A stretch of 64,000 nucleotides of DNA, taken from Ypsolopha sequella (Eukaryota > Arthropoda > Insecta > Lepidoptera > Ypsolophidae). The stretch is taken from the NCBI GenBank assembly GCA_934047225.1, contig OW203992.1, forward strand, positions 7,739,501 to 7,803,500, read 5' to 3'. This document shows positions 24,417 to 34,397 of this stretch, piece after piece. The notes beneath the pieces were generated by a model that was not told where the DNA came from, searched no databases, and was given only the letters and a program-made list of their open reading frames with translations. Position numbers and translations under genes: made by a program. Positions within the stretch are counted from its first letter, which is position 1, and each line of letters begins with the position of its first letter.

Positions 24417-24439
24417 TTCTAGACGATTCAAGGATTTGA

Positions 24440-24880
24440 AATGTTTTTGTTTCAAAATTCAAAAAATTCAAAATTCAAAAAGTTCATTTTGCAAAGTAGG
24501 TATATATAATACACGTTTCACAAGTCAAATTTGAATCTTATAAAAATATAGGTATGTAATAAAATAATAAATGTACATGAACTAGATTAAATGTTTATTT
24601 AATTTATGTAGCAATATATATACGATTAAAATTATAGGTAAAATATTATTATACAAGGTGAAATCCAATCAACCGCCCGAACCCATACCGGAGACCCGGC
24701 CAGGGACCAGGAACAAGGTTCAATGATCACCAACCGAGCCCCTAACACGAATCCAGGCGGCCGACCAAATCTCATCCTATATACTACATAGTAATAGGTT
24801 ACATATATAAATACATGCCTACCTCCGCCCATTCGAGTAGTCTTGCTAAGAAGAACGGGCAAGAAACTTGGCAAGATCAT
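24440..24880 (-). repeat. LINE 3'-end type repeat, copy 2
   Basis: This is the reverse complement of the 12840-13236 repeat, with the 'ttcaaaattcaaa' tail at 24440-24482. It extends further upstream to a block containing 'cttgctaagaagaacgggca' (plus strand). That block is also found at about 53815-53880 in the opposite orientation, suggesting the 3' UTR of one LINE family. Confidence 0.6.
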
Positions 24881-25196
24881 GTCTTTTTTTTCAACATAAA
24901 CTTATACTATACATCAAATTACTTATGTCTACTTTAACCAAGGGATAAGAAAATACAAGACAGCAGGAATTCAGGTTAATGAAAAAAAAAACTTATATAT
25001 CTTTATACTACACCTGCTCGGAAAGTACCTTCTTTCTTTGTTGAAAACGATGCAGAAAATACGCCATTACTGTCATACAAATATGCGGGCGGAAAAAGTG
25101 TATGAAAATTCATTGTTTACGTGCTTGAGCGGGCAGAAAAAGTATATGCAAATCCATTGTTAACGTGCTGTTTTTTTTTTAAATAACCTAAAGAAT

Positions 25197-25280
25197 GAGC
25201 AGGTGGCGAAGTGGCCAGTATTATTTTGCGAACTCGTACATAAAACTCGAAAAATGATACTGGCCACTTGCTTTTCCTGC
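25197..25280. repeat. Short imperfect hairpin
   Basis: GCAGGTGGCGAAGTGGCCAG pairs imperfectly with CTGGCCACTTGCTTTTCCTGC around a loop of about 35 nt. It is probably a tiny MITE. Confidence 0.5.
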
Positions 25281-25775
25281 ACATAATAAAAAAATAAGAA
25301 GGAAATGAAAAGTGACAATCGCACGCGAGTCAGTCTGTTTCTTTTATTGTATCTTGATTAAAAGTAAAATTATACTATTTCCTCGCAGGTGTAGTATAAG
25401 CACTATGTATCACTCGGGAGAAAGTGCGATTCCCTTTCTTCCCTCGGTGAACAATGTACTATTGCCTACCTGTCTCATACAGTCTATTTCCTTTTACAGT
25501 CTGTAATTAATCAAATCAAATCGAAAACAATCGTGTTTGTGCCCAAAGAGTATAGGTTTTATCGTGACAGTGTCGCAATGAAGTTTAGACAAAGCAAGTA
25601 GAATATTTCTATTGTAAATAATAATATAAATTAAAACATGTTGTACAACAATCACAATAGAAAAATCATAAGCAAACTAGCGATTTTTTAATTATTAGGT
25701 CATGTTATAAGAAATAGAACAAAATCAAAAAGTGTGAATTAAACTGGGTGCCAAATTAAAACTTGCTGCCTGAGA

Positions 25776-26321
25776 ATGACTAAACGAAACAAAGGCCTCC
25801 CTCCGGCGAAGAAAACGACTATTTCAAAATTTACCAACTTTGTCAGATTTGGTGTTACTGATGATGATGAAGAAGAAGAACCAAAAAAGCCCAATGCCTG
25901 CAAAAAATGTTGTACCAAATTCATGAAGTGTTTGAAAAACACGTGTCTCTGTTTAATACATTTCTGGACTGGTGGTTCAGGTGAGAGCAGGACTCTTTTA
26001 AAAAGAATAAGACCGTTCGCCATAGCCCTCGTTTTGATTCACCTAGCTTTGTTGGTCGCCGCTGGTGTGTTTAACGGATATGAAGACACGGAACGGTTCA
26101 AAAATTGGGATTACAGTATCAACACATTCGGAATATACCCTTTGATTCGTCTTCCCACAACTGCCAAAACTCCAAAAACGTGTCCTACTAACAGCACTAC
26201 TACGGCTACAACTACTACTACAACTGCTGCTACTACTACTATAACTACTACAACTACTACCACAGAAACGCCTTGTGACCCTGTCTGGTTTATGGATAGA
26301 TTGAACAACCTTCTGAAATAA
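25776..26321 (+). CDS. Single-pass membrane protein with Thr-rich tail, unknown function
   Basis: This is a 181-codon open frame. Residues 1-28 are basic and residues 29-35 form an acidic run. Cys residues at 42, 45, 46, 52, 57 and 59 form a cluster that could be palmitoylated. A hydrophobic segment at about 80-99 (FAIALVLIHLALLVAAGVF) reads as one membrane helix with no signal peptide, so a type II topology is likely. Residues 140-165 are almost pure Thr and suggest an O-glycosylated stalk; N139-S-T is an N-glycosylation sequon. The frame ends NNLLK. A transposon begins 49 bp after the stop, and the first AATAAA is at 27415, so the 3' UTR probably contains that transposon. I recognise no family. 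The overlapping antisense Val- and Ser-rich frames are shadows of the Thr codon repeat. Confidence 0.65.
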   Translation: MTKRNKGLPPAKKTTISKFTNFVRFGVTDDDEEEEPKKPNACKKCCTKFMKCLKNTCLCLIHFWTGGSGESRTLLKRIRPFAIALVLIHLALLVAAGVFNGYEDTERFKNWDYSINTFGIYPLIRLPTTAKTPKTCPTNSTTTATTTTTTAATTTITTTTTTTETPCDPVWFMDRLNNLLK

Positions 26322-26370
26322 TGTTATGTGATTGTGATGAATTACAAAAGATATCAATAATTGTTCATTA

Positions 26371-27289
26371 TACAAGGTGACTTTTTGACCATCGTCCAAA
26401 TTCATACTGGAGGTTTGATAAGTGCACATTATAATATATATAATCGGGTCTACCGCGATCGTTGCATCTAAATGTTGGAATGTGCTGCCACCACCAGTAT
26501 TAAATGTCGAGTCATTAGGCCCTTTCCGCACTAAGTGTAGCAGATGGCTACTCTTGAAGCAGTCTCAGGCTCTACGTGTTCCCTCCTAAAACTAAACATT
26601 ATTATTATTTTTTTTTTTATTCTTTTATTTTTTTTTTATTATTTTGTTCTTTGGTTTCAAAAAACTTTGTAGGCTTTTTTTTTTCTTTTTTCAATTTACT
26701 TTGTAGTTAATATTTATTGTAGTTACTTTAATTTAATCTAATATGTGTTTCATCATCTAGTATTACAAGGCTGAGCTGAAAATCGGCGGCTGTCTGCATG
26801 TGTAGCTAGCTGTATGCCGAGCTTAGACCTTTTTGTCTTTTCACTTTTGTATTTATTGTTTTGTGTATATGTATTAGCACATTTGTAAGACAAATAAATT
26901 ATCTTTTATTTATTTATTTATTTATTTTTACCTTTTTACCCGTAGACCACGAGACATGCAACTGTCTCGAAACGTCGGGTGTCCCCTTTTCGTAAAAAGG
27001 TAAAAATTGATCGCGGTAGACCCGATTATATATATTATAATGTGTACAAAACGCGAGAGTTTAAAGTTTGATAAGTGATCAGTATCTTGGATCAGTAACA
27101 ATTTTTGTGAAATTCGTAAAATGAAATTTCGGCTTCCCATAGAAATTCACTTCCATTTCCGAGTGAATCACTATGGGGAGTCGAAATTTCATTTTACGAA
27201 TTTCACAAAAATTGTTATTGATCTAAGATACTGATCACTTACCAAGCCACCGGTATGAATTTGGACGATGATCAAAAAGTCACCTTGTA
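26371..27289. mobile_element. TACAAGGTG-ended element with nested LINE fragment
   Basis: TACAAGGTGACTTTTTGA and TCAAAAAGTCACCTTGTA are terminal inverted repeats continuing for about 40 bp, flanked by TA on both sides (26369-26370 and 27290-27291). This indicates a Tc1/mariner-type insertion. Inside, 'cgggtctaccgcgatc' (about 26443) pairs with 'gatcgcggtagacccg' (about 27009), enclosing a LINE 3' end. A further palindrome of about 80-bp arms lies at about 27068-27243. 'gtttgataagtg' flanks the inner insert on both sides and may be its target duplication. Confidence 0.75.
26470..26589 (+). pseudogene. LINE reverse-transcriptase C-terminus, truncated
   Basis: Forty codons read KCWNVLPPPV followed by PFRTKCSRWLL and a stop. 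This matches the C-terminal 'WN.LP..+R....F+..+...LL' motif of Jockey-like non-LTR retrotransposons. A tail 'aaataaattatctttta' followed by TTTA repeats ends near 26932. It is a 5'-truncated copy. Confidence 0.6.
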
Positions 27290-27414
27290 TATTTGTATTT
27301 TTATTTACAGTTTTATTTTTCTGGTTTAACATAATCACTAAAATTTTATAATGTAACTTGCTTAATATGCATTATAAAATCACGATTATCAGTTTACGGT
27401 AACAGATGAAGAAC

Positions 27415-27420
27415 AATAAA
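27415..27420 (+). terminator. Candidate polyadenylation signal
   Basis: AATAAA is the first such hexamer downstream of the 25776-26321 coding region outside the inserted transposon. Its assignment to that gene is inferred from position only. Confidence 0.3.
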
Positions 27421-27478
27421 ATGGAGTGCGATCGTTCCTTCCTCAGTTACCATTCGCGAATAAAGTTAAAATAATAAT

Positions 27479-27762
27479 CTTGAATTAAAACACTTGTACT
27501 TGTAGTTTCACTTTATTTGTGTTAACTCCCAACCGGTTTCGGATTTTATTCCATTTTCAAGGGAAATTTTCATTCTCTGGTTTAGGTTGCTCAGAGCTAG
27601 TGCCTGGAGTCATGTAAAATATTGTAATTAAGATCTTCCCTTGAAAATGGAATAAAATCCGAAACCGGTTGGGAGTTAACACAAATAAAGTGAAACTACA
27701 AGTACAAGTGTTTTAATTCAAGATGTGTTTCAAGTTTCCCCAAGTGCCGACAATCGCAAGTA
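27479..27762. repeat. Snap-back palindrome with hammerhead-like arms, copy C
   Basis: The arms at 27479-27573 and about 27632-27722 are complementary. They contain ATCCGAAACCGGTTGGGAG preceded by TTGAAAATGGA. UUCCC/GGGAG and GGA/UCC would form the two short helices. The border 'aagtgccgacaatcgcaagt' lies on the right, so the copy is inverted relative to copy A. Confidence 0.65.
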
Positions 27763-27894
27763 TAATTTTTTTTTATATAAAATAATAATCATTATTACCT
27801 TTTAAACTATACATTTTTGCTTAGCTAAGTATATTTTATGTGGCTAATGTGGCTAACTCTTGTTTTTTCATAAAATATATTTACAATTTACTCC

Positions 27895-28075
27895 GCCCAA
27901 CTGCCTTTAACGGTTAATTTACAGAAAATTACAGAAACCAATGAAAATCTTGCGATGACGGTTTACACAATACATAGGTAATAATAATAAGGTTTTGTTG
28001 AATAACTATTGAGTAAATTTTGAATTTGAGTGTTCTGTTTTGATTACTTAGAAAAAGTGGGTTTTTACAATTATT
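27895..28075. repeat. CAGCCGGATTGTG MITE, truncated copy 3
   Basis: Only the right half of the family seen at 3187 and 18991 is present ('tacacaatacataggtaat' through 'gtgttctgttttgatta'). Confidence 0.6.
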
Positions 28076-28099
28076 TTTATAGTTCATTCATATATATCC

Positions 28100-28265
28100 C
28101 ATACTATAAAGTACCTTCACGATGTAATAAACCTATGTAATAACAAATTACTTGGTCAACAGAAGAAATATAAACACCAGTGAAATATAAACACAAAACT
28201 TTTTTTTCTATTTTTGATGATTGTACCTCAATACAATACAATACAATAATGTTTATTGCGTTCCA
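28100..28265 (-). repeat. Minus-strand retroposon tail
   Basis: 'aatacaatacaatacaataatgtttatt' read on the minus strand is an AATAAA-containing 3' end followed by ATTGT repeats, typical of a 5'-truncated LINE. A similar tail with 'gaata' repeats occurs at about 40042-40080. Confidence 0.45.
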
Positions 28266-28511
28266 CAAATGGTAGTACATGGTCTTAGATTTATGTAAAT
28301 TGTAGCTTAAAACATTTGTAGACCCTGTTGGGCACAGCAATCTGGCGTAGGAGAGGGGTCTCTGCAGACGGAGCCAAGATCTGATGACCCAAATGACCCT
28401 TTATAATACAAAGACATAGATTGTTGTCATAGGTACCTTTTTATAATATCAGACACGAGAAGACACCGAGTGACAATATTTTTTTAGTTGACGTCGCCAT
28501 ACGCCACAATT

Positions 28512-28938
28512 TTAAGGCGCTACGGAAATAAAATCGACACTTTAAGGACTTGCATATCTACTTCAGTAAATAATGTATTATTTTGATAAAATATTATATT
28601 ATTTTTGAATTATTTTTCTAGGGATCTGTTAAAACAGAAACATGATTGGAGAAATTCGGCTCGATAGAAATATTTATTGAAATGAGGGTCCTTTTCGACA
28701 CCAATTCTCCTGGTTTGACAGTTTAGAATGACATATAGACTGCAACTATATTTTATTAGATGGGTTTTAACGGTATCTAGGACTTGGTTAAACTAAATTT
28801 TGATAGCAACTTTAGTACATTTTATATTAATAAAAAACCGACTTTTTGCTACTTTTCTACGAATCCGTCCCTCGCGCACTGAGGATTTTTTCGCATATGG
28901 AGTAACAGGGACGCTAAAACTTTTACATATCACCTTAA
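28512..28938. repeat. TTAAGGCG-ended repeat, copy 2
   Basis: It runs from TTAAGGCGCTACGGAAATAA to a CACCTTAA end. It is inverted relative to the 8643 copy and collinear with the 63727 copy. Confidence 0.7.
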
Positions 28939-29289
28939 CGCCCATAAATCTGGCTCAAATGTCATACTAATGAGACCTTGAGCAAATAACCCGTCCCGGA
29001 AAGCCGTGACATAGAATATCAATAGATATGAAAAGCGTATCGCAATCGTTCCACCCCCGCTGTTGCCAATTCCTTCTATTCACCACGTGAGTGACGCCAG
29101 CCAATACACAGCCTATTGAAGCCTCCTTGTAAATTAGGGATGAAAAGTCTTTGAAAGCTTTCATTAAAATTAGGGTGAGTTGACAGCATAAGTAAAAAAA
29201 AACAGATATCATTTTAACTGTGCAAGAAGGCACAGGTCGAGCGAAAACCGCGAAAAATACCACTAACGGGCAAGAGTAAAAGTTTTGTA

Positions 29290-29770
29290 AGACTCTGAAC
29301 ACTGTGCGGCTTGCTGAAGGAATCCAACTACGACAAGACGAACTGATGGTCAGTTTTAACGTGACGTCACTCTTCACGAATGTACCAGTGGCAGAATCTA
29401 ACAACAACATCATTGCTGTTTTCCTAGTTGGAACTACCGAGTACATGAGAGCGATTGAGTTATGTATCAAGAGTGGCTATTACTCTGGAGTGCGGATTTT
29501 TATTAGCAGATCGATGGAGTGGCCATGGGATTTCCGATAGCACCTATAGTGGCTGACATTTTTATGAAATGGTTTGAGAAAAAGGTCCTAGAGATCGCAA
29601 TTAATAGTAAGCCACGTTACTGGTGGCGCTAATAGCATAATGTGGATGACGTGTTTGCAGTTTTTGAGAGAAGTGTATTAGTGGATAATGGATTTCGCTA
29701 ATTTCATCAATCAGATACACCCAAGGTCTCCTTCACAAAAGAAGAAAAGAGGGTTGAAACTAGGAGGGGA
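29290..29770 (+). pseudogene. Penelope-like element reverse transcriptase relic
   Basis: Frame pieces encode LMVSFNVTSLFTNVPV, then after frame breaks GFPIAPIVADIFMKWFEKKV, then VDDVFAVF. These match the order of reverse transcriptase blocks in Penelope-like elements ('SFDV.SLFTN+P', 'G.P+SP+.A+++M', 'YVDD.F'). At least one frameshift and several stops separate them, and the GIY-YIG endonuclease is absent. It supports past Penelope activity in this genome. Confidence 0.7.
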
Positions 29771-29855
29771 TGAGATTTAAAAAAAAATATATTTTTTCAT
29801 TATTCTTTAGCCCTAAATACGTATATAAACCAAAAATCAAGTGAATCTGAGTAAA

Positions 29856-30157
29856 TTTTAGGGTTCCTTACCCAAAGGGTAACCAACGGGACCCTATTAC
29901 TAAGACTCCGCTGTCCGTCTGCCTGTTCGTCTGTCACCAGGCTGTATCTCATGAACCGTGACAGTTGTTGTTAGACAGTTGAAATTTTTACAGATGATGT
30001 ATTTCTGTTGCCGCTATAACAACAAATACTAAAAAACAGAATAAAATAAATATTTAAGGAGGCTCCCATACGACAGACATGTTGTTTTGCCGTTTTTATA
30101 GATAATAGTACGGAACCCTTCGTGCGCGAGTCCGACTCGCACTTGGCCGGTTTTTTT
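29856..30157 (-). repeat. Dispersed repeat, second copy of the 6237 element
   Basis: Reverse complement of 6237-6509. It starts 'ttttagggttccttaccc' and ends 'cgcacttggccggttttt'. Confidence 0.8.
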
Positions 30158-30257
30158 ATACCCTGGGGGATATCTATTACTGGCTCTATGTGTTATATCT
30201 CCATTATTGTTTTATGTTAAAATTGTATTGTTGTCCTGAATAAATAAATAAAAATAT

Positions 30258-30750
30258 AAAAAAGCTTTTGAAAGACAAGCGATGCATCTTAGTCCGTCTG
30301 CCTGTCTGTCAAGACCCTTTTTCCCGGGCTTCGTGAGAGATATCAACTTGAAACTGATACCTCCTACTAAAGTCTACGGCACCATAGTGCTGTAAAAAAA
30401 TCGGAGTTTTAACTCAATGTGAAAAAAGTTATTGCCCTTACGTAATCAATTTTATACAAAATTGGCTCACCATGAAAACCTATAGGGCACTTCCAGTTGA
30501 GTTAGAAACTTGAACTTCCGTTCACAAGTAGGTCTTCTGGCAATTAAGTGAAGGATTAAATCAGAAATTTATTAATTTCTCATTCTATTTCGAATATTAC
30601 TTGACCAACTTAGTTTTGAAGTTTTATTTCATACATTTTGTAGGTATGTATGAATGTCTGAATTTCAGTTTCAATTTTATTCAGATCTTCGTACTTATTA
30701 GATTGGTACAGAACCCGCGGGGCTTGCGAACTACTCGCACTTAGCTGGTT
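30258..30750. repeat. Dispersed repeat ('gagatatcaacttgaaac' type), copy 2
   Basis: It shares 'ctcaccatgaaaacctatag' and 'gatatcaacttgaaactgat' with 18213-18560. It ends in 'actcgcacttagctggtttt'. Confidence 0.6.
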
Positions 30751-30754
30751 TTTT

Positions 30755-30975
30755 ATTTTTTCAATGCAAGTGCTCGTAAAGACTTATTTTATCTGCATCA
30801 AAACTGTTCGTAAAATCAATTTTACCGCACTCGTGTTTGTTTTATTTTTTATTTACACGAAGTTGGCTAACCTGCAAACTTTCCTTGTGTGCCATCATGG
30901 ATGTATACCTAAACTGGATTGTGCACTGAAGGATGTTACGCGTAGAAAAATAGACTCTATTTCATACAGTTAAAA
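30755..30975. repeat. Partial copy of the 11140/53311 repeat
   Basis: 'caatgcaagtgctcgtaaag' and 'ttggctaacctgcaaac' match the distal part of that family. The palindromic core is missing. Confidence 0.55.
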
Positions 30976-32416
30976 GTTATTTTATTATGACATAATCAAC
31001 TAGAGAAAACGTGCCGAGCGGGACAACACACAGTCGGTGCCCGTGTCCTACTCGCACAGTTGCCATCACAAAAAAAACAAATTGCGAGGCTTGAGTTTTT
31101 CACGATTTAGTTTTTCAACGACTTTATAGTATTTAGCTTTTAGTAAATACTTGTTCATGACATTTCTTTTTTTTAACCGACTTGAAAAAAAGAGGAGGAT
31201 CTCAATTCGACTGTATTTTTTTTGGGGTATGTTATTCCTTATCTCCGTCAATTCTGAACTGAATTGAATGATTCTTTTTTTGTTTGGAAAAATTTTCTTC
31301 AAGGTAGGTCCCATTTTGATTGACTGAACATGATCTGATGAAAGTTTTCAGAGATAGGCAGTGGAACGCCTCAGAAAGTAACAGCGTACCACTTGATATT
31401 AAGGAAATCGCTTTGTACTACGATGTTAAGGTGGTAAAACCAACACAATTTCATACGATTTTATAATTGGATACATGCCCTAATTACTTCAAAACAGACT
31501 TCTCAAATATGGCTATAAAAATCAACAAAAAATCTAGTTTCCGCATATGCAATAATATTATTCGAATATTGTTTAATTATTACGCCATTAATAAATCAAA
31601 AGTAGTTAAAATTTGCAAGATTTTTGTGTGTATTGGTGAGACTTACGCACACATAGAAGTCCATGATAGGTCGTACAAATACGTTTCATTCATAAAACTT
31701 TGTTCCGATTGTAGCACAAAATAATAACTTACAATATTGTTAAATTTATTAACGATATAAAAAACAAATCAATGTCTCAGGTAAAATTATTTCAAATTAA
31801 CTTCAATAAAAAAAAACATTTCTTATTTTATTATTACAAAAATCGACTAGGTACCATAATTCCTTAGAATGTATTTTTTTTATTTGTCACCGTACATTGT
31901 GTGAAGATTCGGAACGGTAGCGGCCATGTCAACATTGCATATTTATCACGTCAAGCGTTTTAAGTGCTAGCTTTTGACAGCAATTCACAACGCTAATCAG
32001 TCGCCATTGCATGAAGCGCTCGATCTGTGTTGAACACAATAATCAACAATGGCTGACGCTCAACTGATTTCTTTCTGCGTAAACAAACGTGAACGAAATA
32101 GATTTTTAGAGATTCAGTGTGATAAGTACAGCAATTCGTTATAAATAGAGAAAAGAAAGTTATTTGAATGCCACCACGATGAAGCGTGCTGTTATCAAGC
32201 ATGAATATTCCGGGCACAAAGTGAACAGCAAGCGTTCGAGACAAGGAATATAATACTGTTCGAGAGCTGCCATGAAACGTTGCTATGGTGAAGAGAAAAG
32301 GTAAATATTTTATCGCTATTTTGAAAATTAATTATGTTAGTCAGAGTGTCGATAAGAGGGCATGACATACAACATCTTACCATGTTTACTCTAAAAATAT
32401 TGTATTTCCTTCCAGT
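30976..32416. other. Intergenic, with an isolated satellite-like unit
   Basis: At about 31395-31440 the sequence 'agcgtaccacttgatattaa' with 'aatcgctttgta' matches one monomer of the satellite at 36278-36678. Possible 5' gene sequence at 32179-32301 has two short ATG-led frames and a GT donor near 32300. It may belong to the decayed gene downstream, but its frame does not join cleanly. Confidence 0.4.
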
Positions 32417-33923
32417 CGACCTGGCGCACAAATGAGCCGAAGGGTTCTTGTGACCAACCTAATGCTGCCATAGAAGTGCATCCAGAAGGAAGTTCTTCTA
32501 ATCCTACACCTAAACGCGCCATCCGAACATATAAACAAAAATTGACAGACATGCCTCGTAAAAAAAAATGTCCTTTTACACCTACTCGTGAGGTATCACA
32601 GATTCGCAGGGACGTCAGGCATGATGAACAGACAGCTGGACCCAGCAATGAACCAGTAGATATTATTTGGACACAAGATGCAGACATGGAGAAGCACGAA
32701 TTAAGCATTGAAAAAACATGTGGTGTTTCTAGTCTTGAAGGCTTACAAGGCTATCGTATAGTAGATATTCATTATTTATAAAAATGGTCTTTGAAAATCC
32801 AAACTGAACACAAAAAACACTGCACTTGTGGCCACTTGGAGTTTGTTCGAGAAGAAAGAAATGGACTGAGTAGCACTTTCCAATTTAAATGCAACACTTG
32901 TGATCAAATTTATGTAGGAAAGACGGAGGGTGTCGAGAAAATCAACCAGTCATTTGTGTGGGGAATTCTAACCGGAGGGAGTTATTATGCCCAAAGTGAC
33001 AATTTGCTTGCCGCTATGGATATACCCACGATTTCACAAAAAAAGTATGCAAAAACTGAATTACATTTGGGAAAAGTATGGGAAGAACACTAGTATAAAG
33101 AAATGCTAGAAGCTGGAAAAAAAGAAAAACAAATTGCCGTTGAAAAAGGGCACATATGCTCGGATGGAGTTCCATATACCTATAACAGTACATGTAGATG
33201 GAGGCTGGTCAAAGAGGTCTTATGGACACAACTTTAATGCCAATTCAGGAATAGTAAGTTTAGTTATTTGATAAGTTTTAGTTCTGATTTCTTGAACGAG
33301 CGAGCAAAGTTTTCTGATAAAGTCTATTTGAACAATCTGGTGTTATATATGTATGTATGTATGAATTGTTGTCTTTATCTCTTTATAGCTCTTTACCTAT
33401 AGATTGTTTAATTTTCAGGCTTGCATAATTGGAAAGGAAACAAAAAAATGCTTGTTTTTGGGCATAAAAAATAAATACTGCAGCATGTGCAATATTTATT
33501 ATCTCATGCAGTATATTCATCAAAGCCTTACTTTACGTTGTAACTTAATATAATATATTTTTTTGCAGGTATTGTTGAGGGTGAAAACGCCATTGTGGAA
33601 GTAAAATGCTTTTCTTCCGTTGCAAGATTGTCAAAGACACTGGAAGAAGTAGCACAAACAAAAAAAAACTTTTCACTAACATTTAGTAACAGCCGCCTGG
33701 ACGTTAATAAAAAACATAATTGAAAGTGGCTCAGAGAGACAAGTGCTACCTGATTTGCTTTGTGGACGTTGGCAGCCCTATAAAAGTAATAATAATTCAA
33801 AAAGATGATGAGTTCATTAAAAACATGATTCCAAAACTGAGTGACTTTTATAGAAGATGCGTTTTGCCAGAAATAATTTTAAGGAGAGTACCTGCTAATC
33901 AAAAATGCTTGGAGCCTAAATAG
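32417..33923 (+). pseudogene. Mutator-like domain plus YqaJ nuclease gene, decayed
   Basis: A plus-strand gene can be read with breaks. From 32417 an open frame gives a Lys/Pro-rich N-terminus. After an in-frame TAA (32779-32781) it continues as GYRIVDIHYL then CTCGHLEF...CNTCDQIY, a possible zinc-binding pair, then SFVWGILTGGSYY and AAMDIPTISQKKY. A second stop is at 33091-33093. After a frameshift near 33172 it reads ITVHVDGGWSKRSYGHNFN, then GT at 33250 and a canonical 3' site before ACIIGKETKKCLFLGIKNKY. These are hallmarks of the insect Mutator-like domain. The YqaJ part follows: GIVEGENAIVEVKC (ExK kept), a stop, then a shifted frame with FYRRCVLPEI to 33923. The central YqaJ sequence is deleted. 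Confidence 0.75.
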
Positions 33924-33930
33924 ACATTAG

Positions 33931-34012
33931 TGTAACAAAATTTAACTTATTTGACAGGACTTAACTTAATTTTAGCATTTGTCTTTTTCTTTCTGTATCG
34001 TAAAGACATATA
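33931..34012. repeat. Half copy of GTGTCGATT MITE
   Basis: 'taacttatttgacaggactt' through 'tctttctgtatcg' matches the left half of the family. It lies immediately after the nuclease relic. Confidence 0.55.
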
Positions 34013-34312
34013 AAAATATAAAATAAAACAATTAAATATTCACTTTGGGTTTTTACTTACCAATGAGCGGTTTTCCAGACTGACCTTGATCAAGCTTTCA
34101 GAGGTAAACACAGATGGCGTTACCCTGCTTTCAAGTGTCAAAAAGCAAAGATTATTTTTTAATCTGTGGGCAGCAAGATAAAAATTGTCAATTCAATTGT
34201 TAAATCCAACAACACCCTTCACAAAGACATTCCTATTTTGTTGTGTTTATATTGTGTTGTTTTCTATCTATATTACTTACGTTAATAGCTTGGTATTTCA
34301 TTCAACTTTCAA

Positions 34313-34397
34313 CATGGTCAGCCCATGCGTTGTAGCTAATTGTAAAAATATAGGAACACACAGTATAACTAATTACGGAAAGAACAATGGAACTTAG
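34313..34397 (+). pseudogene. Possible THAP zinc finger start
   Basis: The frame opens MVSPCVVANCKNIG, which parallels the MVKACSVKGC start of the THAP protein at 37313, with Cys at 5 and 10 in both. The rest of the domain is not recognisable and the frame closes after 27 codons. It could be a relic of a THAP exon or chance. Confidence 0.3.

Noticed and set aside
26111..26308. Antisense Val-rich frame and longer Ser-rich antisense frame (26043-26531)
   Set aside because: Both are shadows of the ACT/ACA codon repeat in the 25776-26321 gene.
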